Assembly: GCA_003349885.1 (NCBI GenBank)
Contig: QFXC01000008.1
Location: forward strand, 372,001 to 436,000
Direction of reading: 5' to 3'
Source: an endosymbiont of Galathealinum brachiosum
GTDB lineage: Bacteria > Pseudomonadota > Gammaproteobacteria > SZUA-229
Length of the DNA: 64,000 nucleotides
Shown: piece after piece, positions 56,706-64,000 of the stretch
Layout of the letters: the number at the start of each line of letters is the position of its first letter
Position numbering within the stretch: the first letter of the stretch is position 1
Made by a program: the position numbers and the translations under genes
Notes under the pieces: model-generated
What the model saw: only the letters and a program-made list of their open reading frames with translations
Told to the model about the DNA's origin: nothing
The model's database searches: none

Positions 56706-57494
56706 TCAGATCATTAACAGGGCAAAAACACCGTCAATAATAAACAACATCAGTAAGCTATTTACTATTGATTTCTGTGTTTGTTGTGGAACTTCTGTAG
56801 CTGACTGAGTAACTTTTAATCCATGATAACAGGCAATTGAACCTATAAATAAGCCAAACAACAGGTTCTTAATTATAAAGACGATTAGTACTACAGGGCT
56901 TAAACCTGTTATGACATCGGCAAAATATTTAAAAAATGTAGGTGATATTAATAATGCACTTAACAATATACCTACACTTAATGTTACAACAGTAAACACA
57001 ATAGAAATACTTAACTGCGAAAGCGTTACACCTAATATTCTAGGGGCTACAAGAAAATTATTAATATCTATACCCATTAACTCAAGCGCATCTATCTCTT
57101 TATGCAGTTTCATATTGGCCAGATCAACAGTAATAGCAGACCCGGTTCTACTTATTAGTATAATTCCTGCAATCATGGGTCCCATTTCCATGACAACAAA
57201 ATAATTTAAAATACTAACGGTATCCGCTATTGAGTCAAAAATAGAGATCATTCTGAAGGTGAATACAAAACCGGTCACCATTGCCAGAAATATGATAGTA
57301 GGTAACGCATCAATGCCGGTGAATATAATTTGTGATACGAGGGAACGATAACTGTATCGATTGAACAGGCTCATTGCTTTAAACCAGTCCCTTAAAGCAA
57401 ATGAACTAAATGTCGTTAGATTAACCAGATAGGATAGTCTGCGTAATATAAACGCACCTGACCAGCCGGATATCTGATTAGCAGCATTGAGCAT
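56706..57494 (-). CDS. MlaE-like permease
   Basis: 262 residues with five or six spans and the MlaE pattern (E-M-G-P-M-I-A-G-I-I-L-I-S-R-T-G-S-A-I, then E-I-D-A-L-E-L-M-G-I-D). It forms the inner-membrane part of the lipid transporter with the MCE protein and the ATPase. First gene of the operon. Confidence 0.9.
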   Translation of the reverse strand: MLNAANQISGWSGAFILRRLSYLVNLTTFSSFALRDWFKAMSLFNRYSYRSLVSQIIFTGIDALPTIIFLAMVTGFVFTFRMISIFDSIADTVSILNYFVVMEMGPMIAGIILISRTGSAITVDLANMKLHKEIDALELMGIDINNFLVAPRILGVTLSQLSISIVFTVVTLSVGILLSALLISPTFFKYFADVITGLSPVVLIVFIIKNLLFGLFIGSIACYHGLKVTQSATEVPQQTQKSIVNSLLMLFIIDGVFALLMI

Positions 57495-57695
57495 TTTAAT
57501 GCTTTCCTTATTACATTACATGTCTGGTATCGCTGTGATGGACAATAAGAAAGGTGTAAATGTCACACAAGAACCACTGTCATTGGAATTTTCTCTGATA
57601 ACTATAGTAATAGCCTATTTAAAGTAATATTTCTAGGTCATTTCTGAGCATATCAGGATTACATCTATCTCTATATTACCTGCCAGGATATATGA

Positions 57696-58427
57696 CTAGG
57701 AAACATGACAAAGCTCCATGTCATCACTATCTAAAACACTTGCCTTGTTAGCACTGTTAATAATACTTTGATTTTTAACATTAATTTCAATCCAGTTAAA
57801 TATTGATTGCCAGTGCTTTCTATCTATTGCTGTTGCCTGATGATTCAATTCATGAACCCCAAGGCCTAATTGAGTAAAACGATTGTAATTTTGCGTATCT
57901 CTTAGCTGTGCTAGAACAGGTATATTTAATTTACACAGGAAGTTTTCAAGATCTTTAAATGCTGTGGTATTTCTACGCGCCTTATTTGTAATAATCGCCA
58001 GTCTGGCTTTTCCGTTTTGCACTTTTAAATTAATAATAAGCTCACGAAGAAAATCACCAGTAGCACAAATATCGAGCCATGCTGGTAATACTGGAATCAG
58101 AATATAATCGGCACCTTTTAATTGTTCCACCAATTCAGGACCTTTTAATCCGGGTGGTGTATCGACAACCATACGAGAAGTTTCAGGAGGAATTCGCATA
58201 TGCCAGCTGCGCGTTACACCTCTGGCCGCTGTTTTACACGCATTAACGCCATGTATGCTGGCAACGGTATCGGGGCGAGCATCAAGCCAGCGCATGCTGG
58301 AGCCCTGCTCATCATAATCATACAACGACGTCTGGAAACCCTTACTAGCATAGAAACTGGCAAGGTTAGTAGAAATTGTGCTTTTGCCACAACCGCCTTT
58401 AGCGTTTATAACAACGATGCGAATCAT
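57696..58427 (-). CDS. ParA-family ATPase
   Basis: 243 residues. Deviant Walker A K-G-G-C-G-K-S-T at 10-17 and the D-T-P-P-G motif. Lacks a ParB partner nearby and has a long C-terminal end. May place something other than a plasmid, such as a protein cluster. Single gene. Confidence 0.85.
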   Translation of the reverse strand: MIRIVVINAKGGCGKSTISTNLASFYASKGFQTSLYDYDEQGSSMRWLDARPDTVASIHGVNACKTAARGVTRSWHMRIPPETSRMVVDTPPGLKGPELVEQLKGADYILIPVLPAWLDICATGDFLRELIINLKVQNGKARLAIITNKARRNTTAFKDLENFLCKLNIPVLAQLRDTQNYNRFTQLGLGVHELNHQATAIDRKHWQSIFNWIEINVKNQSIINSANKASVLDSDDMELCHVS

Positions 58428-58638
58428 TTATAACCGACTTGCAAAAATGGATATATAAAACTCATACTTTACATCCTATACACAGAATTTTTATCATTTA
58501 AGCTATTATATACTCCCTGAGTATTAGCTAATCACACATCCTGTGTCAATATACAGTATTGATAGTATCACAGTTACTATGAAATACTACCGCAGCTTAA
58601 TTGATTAACTGTTTATATAAATATATGCCACTTCAATC

Positions 58639-59406
58639 TTATGACCATACCCTGTTTTTAGACAATAGAAACTGTTTAATCGCCTGCCAGTAACTTTCAC
58701 TATCGTTATACTTTTCCCACAAAGCTCTTGAGCCATGTCGACCTTCAGTAGCCGGAATAAAACTATTTTTATCCTTTGACGGTATAACGTCAAAAATGCT
58801 TTGCCAGCTTTCTTTTTCTTTTTTAGATGAAGTTATGAATACAGGGATGTTAATAGCTTTTGCTGAATCTCGAATCCATGTTTTGCTTTTACCCTGATGT
58901 GAAAAATATTCACCTGGAGAAAAAGCCAGTACGCCATCAATCAGTTCAGCGTGATCACCCGCCACTTTTAATACCAGTGCCGCAGAATATGAACTTCCCC
59001 AGGCGAGTATTTTACTGTCAGGATAATTTTTCTGTGTATATTCTAATGCACTGATTATATCTGGAAGAGCATCAGAATATGAAGTCGATAAACCAGCATT
59101 ACTCGCACGCATGGCAGTCTGATTATCTTTACCTCTTGAGAATTCGCCTGATCGAAGATCAACTGCCAGACAGTTAAAACCAAGCTTATTTAAACGTGGA
59201 GCTATTTCATTATACTCACCTCTGCTTGATCCAGCCTGGTGATACAGAACAATCATAGGAGCTGATGATTTATGTGGACTATAAACATCTGCACTTATTA
59301 ATATATTATCTGAAGAATTGAAAGTAACTATTTTACTGTCTGCCGCTATACTAGAGGTCGAGGCCAGCAAAAAAATACAATAACTTATCGTCGTAAATAA
59401 GCGCAT
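58639..59406 (-). CDS. secreted alpha/beta-hydrolase-like protein
   Basis: 255 residues. Signal peptide (ending near SIAA), then an alpha/beta fold: H-Q-A-G-S-S-R, the nucleophile elbow W-G-S-S-Y-S-A and G-R-H-G-S for the His. The elbow ends in Ser rather than the usual Gly, a weaker match. Substrate unknown. Confidence 0.75.
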   Translation of the reverse strand: MRLFTTISYCIFLLASTSSIAADSKIVTFNSSDNILISADVYSPHKSSAPMIVLYHQAGSSRGEYNEIAPRLNKLGFNCLAVDLRSGEFSRGKDNQTAMRASNAGLSTSYSDALPDIISALEYTQKNYPDSKILAWGSSYSAALVLKVAGDHAELIDGVLAFSPGEYFSHQGKSKTWIRDSAKAINIPVFITSSKKEKESWQSIFDVIPSKDKNSFIPATEGRHGSRALWEKYNDSESYWQAIKQFLLSKNRVWS

Positions 59407-59514
59407 AAAATTATTCCTGAGAATTTAAGTATTGTGCTTACTTTACCTCATTGTGAAGCAGGTTTTTATCTAATTAGATATTGTTAGTCTGGTAGCCCAG
59501 ATCATTATTTATTA

Positions 59515-59751
59515 TCAGTTCTTCCAGATGGTAGATATATCTTCCATGATATAAACTGATGATAATGTTTCATGAACAACAACATACTTTCCAGTACTCT
59601 GTTCAACCAGTTTTCTCAGGTTTGTAATGCCCCCTACATGTTTAATAATTGCACTGTAGAGCTTAGAGTCATGCCCCGGAATAAACTCTCCTCCACGCGT
59701 CATTTTGTTACATCCACAGGCACATAATCTGGGTATTATTTTTCTTGGCAT
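59515..59751 (-). CDS. small Cys-rich protein of unknown function
   Basis: 78 residues from the ATG at 59751. The start C-A-C-G-C-N-K-M-T-R-G-G-E-F-I-P-G-H-D is a possible zinc hairpin. Rest helical and unassigned. GGA about 11 nt upstream of the ATG. A longer frame begins at 59793. Confidence 0.55.
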   Translation of the reverse strand: MPRKIIPRLCACGCNKMTRGGEFIPGHDSKLYSAIIKHVGGITNLRKLVEQSTGKYVVVHETLSSVYIMEDISTIWKN

Positions 59752-60250
59752 TGAAATGTTCCATTGATTTTTTTCACCTGCACTAAAGTACACCCAGGGA
59801 ATGCCCGTGGCTCGGCATTAAATGCCTCACACCAATCAATACGCGCCAGAATGAAGCTTCATTGATAAATCTAGGTGCAGATTATATCAAACATGAATAC
59901 ACCAGATATATTTGCACAAACTATCTTTATATATAAATCGCCTATATGAAGGCTTCTTAGGAGAATTTAAGGCGTTTTCTTTAGATCCTGATTGATGCAG
60001 AAACAGTTATTAAGCATTTCCAACTTGATTTGTTAATTATTATATTCTAATATGCTGCGCATTAATTAAGGCTCTCCCCCAGGATAGTCATTAATTCATT
60101 GATATCTGGAACAGACATATTTAGCTCTGATACCTGTCAAAAATGATAAACGTCTACAGCTGCAAGCTGTCAAAGCGCTTTTCATATCTAATTAAAAGCC
60201 AGTAAATAATAAAAGCAAAAACTTAAAATCTCATAATTAGAGGACATAGC
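59752..60250. other. 499-nt gap without recognised gene
   Basis: A short hairpin-like stretch (GAATGCC with GGCATT) near 59797-59818 is present, and AT-rich sequence follows. No gene or RNA was recognised. Confidence 0.35.
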
Positions 60251-60613
60251 ATGACTTTTTTACGTATTTCACTCATTATTAGCGCTTTATTAGCAAGTTT
60301 CAGCATTAATGCTGAAAATAGAAACATCGGTTTAACAGACGTTCAACAACAAAAGATTGCCGATGAATTTAAAAACCACTTTAAAAGCACAGATAGTGGT
60401 TCAATGCAGACGCTAAATAAAAATCCATGGGCAGGAAAACGCGCTAGACAAAGCCAGCGTACCAATAAAATACTACAGGTCAGTGCTTCTTTAGATAGTT
60501 GTAAGCAATATTCGCTAAAACAGCGTAGACAGTGCTTAGTAAAAAGTAATAACCAGTCATCATGTGAACTATTCTATAAAGCTCGAATAGATCATTGCAG
60601 TAAATACTTCTAA
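60251..60613 (+). CDS. secreted Cys-containing protein of unknown function
   Basis: 120 residues. Signal peptide (ending near NAE). Four cysteines in the last 40 residues (SLDSCKQYS, RQCLV, SSCELF, DHCSK) suggest two disulfides. No family. Ended by the 16-bp hairpin at 60639. Confidence 0.7.
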   Translation: MTFLRISLIISALLASFSINAENRNIGLTDVQQQKIADEFKNHFKSTDSGSMQTLNKNPWAGKRARQSQRTNKILQVSASLDSCKQYSLKQRRQCLVKSNNQSSCELFYKARIDHCSKYF

Positions 60614-60638
60614 ATAATTAGTCAATATGCTCAGCTTC

Positions 60639-60672
60639 AATCCACATTATCAATAGATTGATAATGTGGATT
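60639..60672. terminator. perfect 16-bp hairpin
   Basis: AATCCACATTATCAAT, AG, ATTGATAATGTGGATT. Lies just after the gene ending at 60613. No T-run on the plus strand, so termination is likely but not proven. Confidence 0.55.
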
Positions 60673-60877
60673 GCAGATTAAACCCTAAAGCCATAATTTA
60701 GAGTTTTACACGAAAGCAGATTAGACAAAACCATAACAAGTATCGTCAATCCGCCATATTGTTGATCAAATTTCAGTGACTTTTTATAAATAAGTTGCTG
60801 AGTCCCAGTTTGAAACATGCTGGGATAACAAAGCTTGAACTATTGATTATAAATTTCTTTCATGAAAACCGCGTAAC

Positions 60878-63481
60878 TTATTTATTCATATTCTTTTTGG
60901 TTTTGTTAGTCGCCTGCGCAGTAAACGGGTCATCTGGCCAGTAATGTCTTTTATACTTGCCCCTTAACTCTTTTTTTACATCGTGATACGTTGTCTGCCA
61001 GAAGCTTTTCAAATCCTGCGTTACCTGCATGGGTCTACGAGCAGGTGACAATAAATGCATCATTAACTTGCAGCGACCTTGTAATAACAAAGGTGTTTCA
61101 TATAAACCAAACACCTCCTGTAATCGAACGGCAAGTACAGGCTGATTCAAATCACTATAATCAATTGCAACATTAGACCCACTAGGTACTTTGATTTTTT
61201 CCGGTGCCAGTTTATTAACAAGCTGTTGTTGATCCCAGTTTAGCTGGCTTTGTAGAATTTCATATAAATTAAGTTTCTTAATCTGTTTAAAACTATTTTC
61301 ATTTGTTAAATGCGGTAACAGCCATATATTCAATTCATTAATTAATTTTTCGTCCGAAAAGTCAGGCAACATATTAATATCGTGTTGCTCTCTTAAATCA
61401 GTATCATTTTTAACAAACTGTTTAATAAACTGAATACGTTGCTTCAGATTACTAGCCTGTGACGACCAGTTTAAGGAATCAAGCCCGGCAACCTTAACCG
61501 CATTTAACAGACACAATAATATAGACTGTTTATCTTCAGATACTATCTGTTTTTCCTGAATAATTAACTTACCCAGAAACTGAGATTGTTTTGTTTCTAC
61601 ACGTTGATTTGTATCACTCCATTGAACCGTATCTTTATATTCAATAAGATCTGTAAAATACTCATCTAACTGTTGCTCTGATATTTCAGCAGCCAGATAT
61701 ATATTAGCTTCACCCTGTTTCTCTCTTCCCGACATTGCATCCAGATTTGGAATAACCAGAAACTGATAGAGATGATGCTGCAAATATTCAGGAATTACTG
61801 CACCCTTTCCATTACTAAGTAAATAATGTGCTTCATCAGGTCTGCGTTGTTTCGCTATTCTATCGGGATAAGCATAAGCCAGAAGAACCCCGCTTAGATT
61901 AATATCAACTTCACCCCTACCCTGTATATTCGTAATACGTTTAAGGCGACTAAAAAAATCATCTGCCGTTTGTATAATTCGTTTACATTGTTGTTTATCA
62001 ACATCATGATGGAATTCGCTTGAGGACTTAATCTGTTTAAGAACATTAATCCTGTCATGAATATCAATACTTTTATCCGTACCGGTTTTAAATAAGTCTT
62101 TTTCCGTCAGTAAACCTGCAATCAAACAGGCATGATAAACCTGTAATAAATCAACAGAAGATAACATCATATGCGCTAATCGCGGATGCGTTCCCAGTTT
62201 TAACATATCACTTCCGTGAGCAGTTATCTGTCCCTGACTGTCAATTGCCTTAAGTAGATGCAATAATTCTTTAGCCGGCTCAATTGCACTTACAGGTGGA
62301 ACATCCAGCCATTCTAGTTCACCCACCTCTTTAACACCCCAGTTTGCCAGCTCTAATACAAGTGAGGACAAATCACTGTGAAGCACTTCAGCCTGTGAGT
62401 GTTTAAGTAATCTTTTCTGTTGTTGCAGTGTCCAGATTCGGTAACAGACTCCTTCAGACAAACGACCAGCTCGACCGCATCTTTGGGTAGCCGAATCTTC
62501 TGAAATAAAATGTGTTTTCAAACCATTCATAGCCGATGAAGGAATGTATTCGAGTATACGTTGCAAACCTGAATCTACTACGCAGTTAATACCCTCTATA
62601 GTTAAGCTGGTCTCTGCAATATTCGTTGCTAACACGATTTTTCTAAAGCCGTTTTTCGGAACTGAAATAGCCTGATCCTGCTGTTGTTTGCTTAAACTCC
62701 CGTGCAAAGGTGCAACAATAATATTATCGATTTTTTCTTCCTGAATAAACTGTTTAATTTGCCTTGTTAGCTGATTAATTTCTTTTACACCTGGCAGAAA
62801 AACCAGACAACTTCCGCGTTGCTCAAAAATAACCTGTTTAATGGTTTTAATTAGTTGTAAAATTAATTTCTGATTTCTTGTGTATGCATTACCTGCTGTA
62901 CTTAAAGGTTTGTCGAGGTATTTTATATCAACCGGATAACTACGGCCTTCGCTCTGTATGATCGGCGCATTATCAAGCAAGATTGATATAGCCGTCGTAT
63001 TAAGGGTTGCGGACATAATCAGAATTTTTAAATCTTCATTCAATATCTGCTGACTCTGCAAACTTAGCGCTAAAGACAAATCAGCATGCAAACTTCGTTC
63101 ATGAAATTCATCAAAAATAATCAGGGCTGTATTTTCCTGTTCAGGATCAGCCTGTAACTTACGCGTTAATATACCCTCTGTTACTACCAGTATTTTTGTT
63201 CTTTCACTAAAGCAATTATCCTGACGTATCTGATAACCCACTGTCTGCCCCACACTTTCATTTAATAAAAATGCCATACGCGCAGCAGCATTACGTGCAG
63301 CGAGTCGTCTGGGTTCTAATACTATGATTTGTTTATTTTCTAACCAGGCCTGATCAAGTAATGCGACAGGAACAACGGTAGTTTTACCTGCTCCGGGTGG
63401 CGCTTGCAATACAACACGATTATGCGTATTCAGGGTATTTTTTATATCATCTAAAACGTCATTGATAGGTAAAGATTGCAT
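60878..63481 (-). CDS. hrpB: HrpB-type ATP-dependent helicase
   Basis: 867 residues. DEAH-class motifs: A-P-P-G-A-G-K-T, D-E-F-H, S-A-T, and R-C-G-R-A-G-R; an OB or HrpB C-terminal domain ends in PARRPMQVTQDLKSFW. Usual HrpB length (about 820). RNA helicase of uncertain role. Confidence 0.93.
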   Translation of the reverse strand: MQSLPINDVLDDIKNTLNTHNRVVLQAPPGAGKTTVVPVALLDQAWLENKQIIVLEPRRLAARNAAARMAFLLNESVGQTVGYQIRQDNCFSERTKILVVTEGILTRKLQADPEQENTALIIFDEFHERSLHADLSLALSLQSQQILNEDLKILIMSATLNTTAISILLDNAPIIQSEGRSYPVDIKYLDKPLSTAGNAYTRNQKLILQLIKTIKQVIFEQRGSCLVFLPGVKEINQLTRQIKQFIQEEKIDNIIVAPLHGSLSKQQQDQAISVPKNGFRKIVLATNIAETSLTIEGINCVVDSGLQRILEYIPSSAMNGLKTHFISEDSATQRCGRAGRLSEGVCYRIWTLQQQKRLLKHSQAEVLHSDLSSLVLELANWGVKEVGELEWLDVPPVSAIEPAKELLHLLKAIDSQGQITAHGSDMLKLGTHPRLAHMMLSSVDLLQVYHACLIAGLLTEKDLFKTGTDKSIDIHDRINVLKQIKSSSEFHHDVDKQQCKRIIQTADDFFSRLKRITNIQGRGEVDINLSGVLLAYAYPDRIAKQRRPDEAHYLLSNGKGAVIPEYLQHHLYQFLVIPNLDAMSGREKQGEANIYLAAEISEQQLDEYFTDLIEYKDTVQWSDTNQRVETKQSQFLGKLIIQEKQIVSEDKQSILLCLLNAVKVAGLDSLNWSSQASNLKQRIQFIKQFVKNDTDLREQHDINMLPDFSDEKLINELNIWLLPHLTNENSFKQIKKLNLYEILQSQLNWDQQQLVNKLAPEKIKVPSGSNVAIDYSDLNQPVLAVRLQEVFGLYETPLLLQGRCKLMMHLLSPARRPMQVTQDLKSFWQTTYHDVKKELRGKYKRHYWPDDPFTAQATNKTKKNMNK

Positions 63482-63534
63482 CAGTTTTTTCTAAGCACCT
63501 CAGATCGTAATCTAAAGGTAATTTTTATAAAAAG

Positions 63535-63741
63535 TTAAACTTCTTTATTCGCTTTTACGCAAAACATAATAAACAATGAATTCCAGTTATCATAACCTTT
63601 AACATCATCAATATGTTTTAAATCAGATTGATTCTTTAAATAATCGACTGATTTAGCTATCTGATCATCATTAAGTCCGTTTAATTTAACCAGATCAATA
63701 GCCGCTTTTGAAGGAGACCATTCACTTAATAATTTGCACAT
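63535..63741 (-). CDS. DnaT-like small protein
   Basis: 68 residues: E-W-S-P-S-K-A-A-I and Y-D-N-W-N-S-L-F resemble the DnaT-type ssDNA-binding fold (W-x-P-S and a later W). A homologue label is tentative. 54 nt upstream of hrpB on the same strand. Confidence 0.5.
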   Translation of the reverse strand: MCKLLSEWSPSKAAIDLVKLNGLNDDQIAKSVDYLKNQSDLKHIDDVKGYDNWNSLFIMFCVKANKEV

Positions 63742-63799
63742 TTTATTGTCTTACCTGTCGTTCACTATCATTTTTATCAAAAACAATGAAAAGAAATTT

Positions 63800-64000
63800 T
63801 TACTTTTTATTTTTACCGCGTTTAATTTTAGTCTGTGTCGCTTTATTTGTACGCCCCGGACGTACATTTTTTGATATATTCTTCAACAACGAATCACGGC
63901 TGCCAACATCAAAACCTGGCATTGTTAATCGTTTTATACGATAACCAATTAACCGTTCAATATTATTTAATGCCCGCTCTTCCTCACGGCTAACGAATGA
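63800..64000 (-). CDS. C-terminal end of a probable RhlE-like DEAD-box helicase (runs off the window)
   Basis: 66 residues in the minus strand to a TAA at 63800-63802. It reads REEERALNNIERLIG, then T-M-P-G-F-D-V, and a Lys/Arg-rich end (RPGRTNKATQTKIKRG). This tail form (E-x-x-I-E-x-L-I-G then P-G-F) is common in RhlE-type RNA helicases. The rest of the gene is outside the window. Confidence 0.65.
   Translation of the reverse strand, partial: SFVSREEERALNNIERLIGYRIKRLTMPGFDVGSRDSLLKNISKNVRPGRTNKATQTKIKRGKNKK

Noticed and set aside
63708..63944. plus-strand frame near the right edge
   Set aside because: It is opposite the DnaT-like gene and the helicase C-terminus, both of which make better sense.
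1..64000. mobile element, prophage or T6SS island
   Set aside because: No transposase, integrase, phage or secretion gene seen; gene content is ordinary chromosome. The Rap1a-like gene alone is not enough.

Overview
This is a 64 kb stretch of an AT-rich gammaproteobacterial chromosome. Gene order is that of ordinary chromosome: densely packed short operons, no transposase, integrase, phage gene, tRNA, rRNA or CRISPR array. The gammaproteobacterial reading rests on protein types (HrpB helicase, SerB, Tdh/Kbl pair, MlaC/D/E proteins, PhoPQ-like pair, GlyGly-CTERM-like choice-anchor protein). Sulfur traits (DsrE-like cassette, YeeE/YedE transporter with conserved cysteines) fit a sulfur-metabolising lineage, but genus cannot be told from the sequence.

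Layout. 1-6.5 kb: DUF1289 protein, two acyl-carrier-like paralogues about 5.6 kb apart, a secreted metallo-beta-lactamase-fold hydrolase, a three-gene DsrE-like cassette (the third gene only 55 codons), a Rap1a/Tai-type protein, a large exported DUF255 thioredoxin-fold protein and a PilZ protein. 6.5-9.5 kb: desaturase, diguanylate cyclase with a small Cys-rich protein in front, membrane protein. 9.7-12.6 kb: glutamate dehydrogenase and a large conserved protein of unknown role. 12.7-15.7 kb: tight run of RNA methyltransferase, arrestin-like membrane protein, P-loop protein and RIO-type kinase. 15.9-22.8 kb: nuclease, FHA protein, secreted proteins, a di-haem cytochrome, HDOD and DHH proteins.

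22.9-26.8 kb is a self-contained regulatory locus: a His-rich secreted protein, a PepSY protein, a PhoP/PhoQ-like two-component pair and a choice-anchor surface protein. The same 11-bp direct repeat lies in front of the first and last of these genes, so the pair probably controls both ends. 26.8-31 kb: metallopeptidase, Ser/Thr kinase with a small partner, PilZ, MlaC-like protein. 31.2-37.6 kb: His-rich membrane protein plus a complete CzcCBA heavy-metal efflux system. 37.6-43.9 kb: aldo/keto reductase, threonine catabolism (tdh-kbl), lipoprotein, serB.

44-50.4 kb: PstS-like binding protein, YeeE/YedE transporter with an 11-G tract in its upstream region, a small gene, then an inverted-repeat cluster of TGTTTCA half-sites in front of an NtrC-type two-component system. 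50.4-57.5 kb: rhomboid protein, GST and membrane protein divergent from an HxlR regulator over a 41-bp perfect palindrome, VF530-type protein, and an MCE/Mla-type transport operon whose ATPase has lost most catalytic motifs. 57.7-64 kb: ParA-like ATPase, hydrolase, small proteins, HrpB helicase, a DnaT-like small protein and the C-terminus of a probable DEAD-box helicase running off the right edge.
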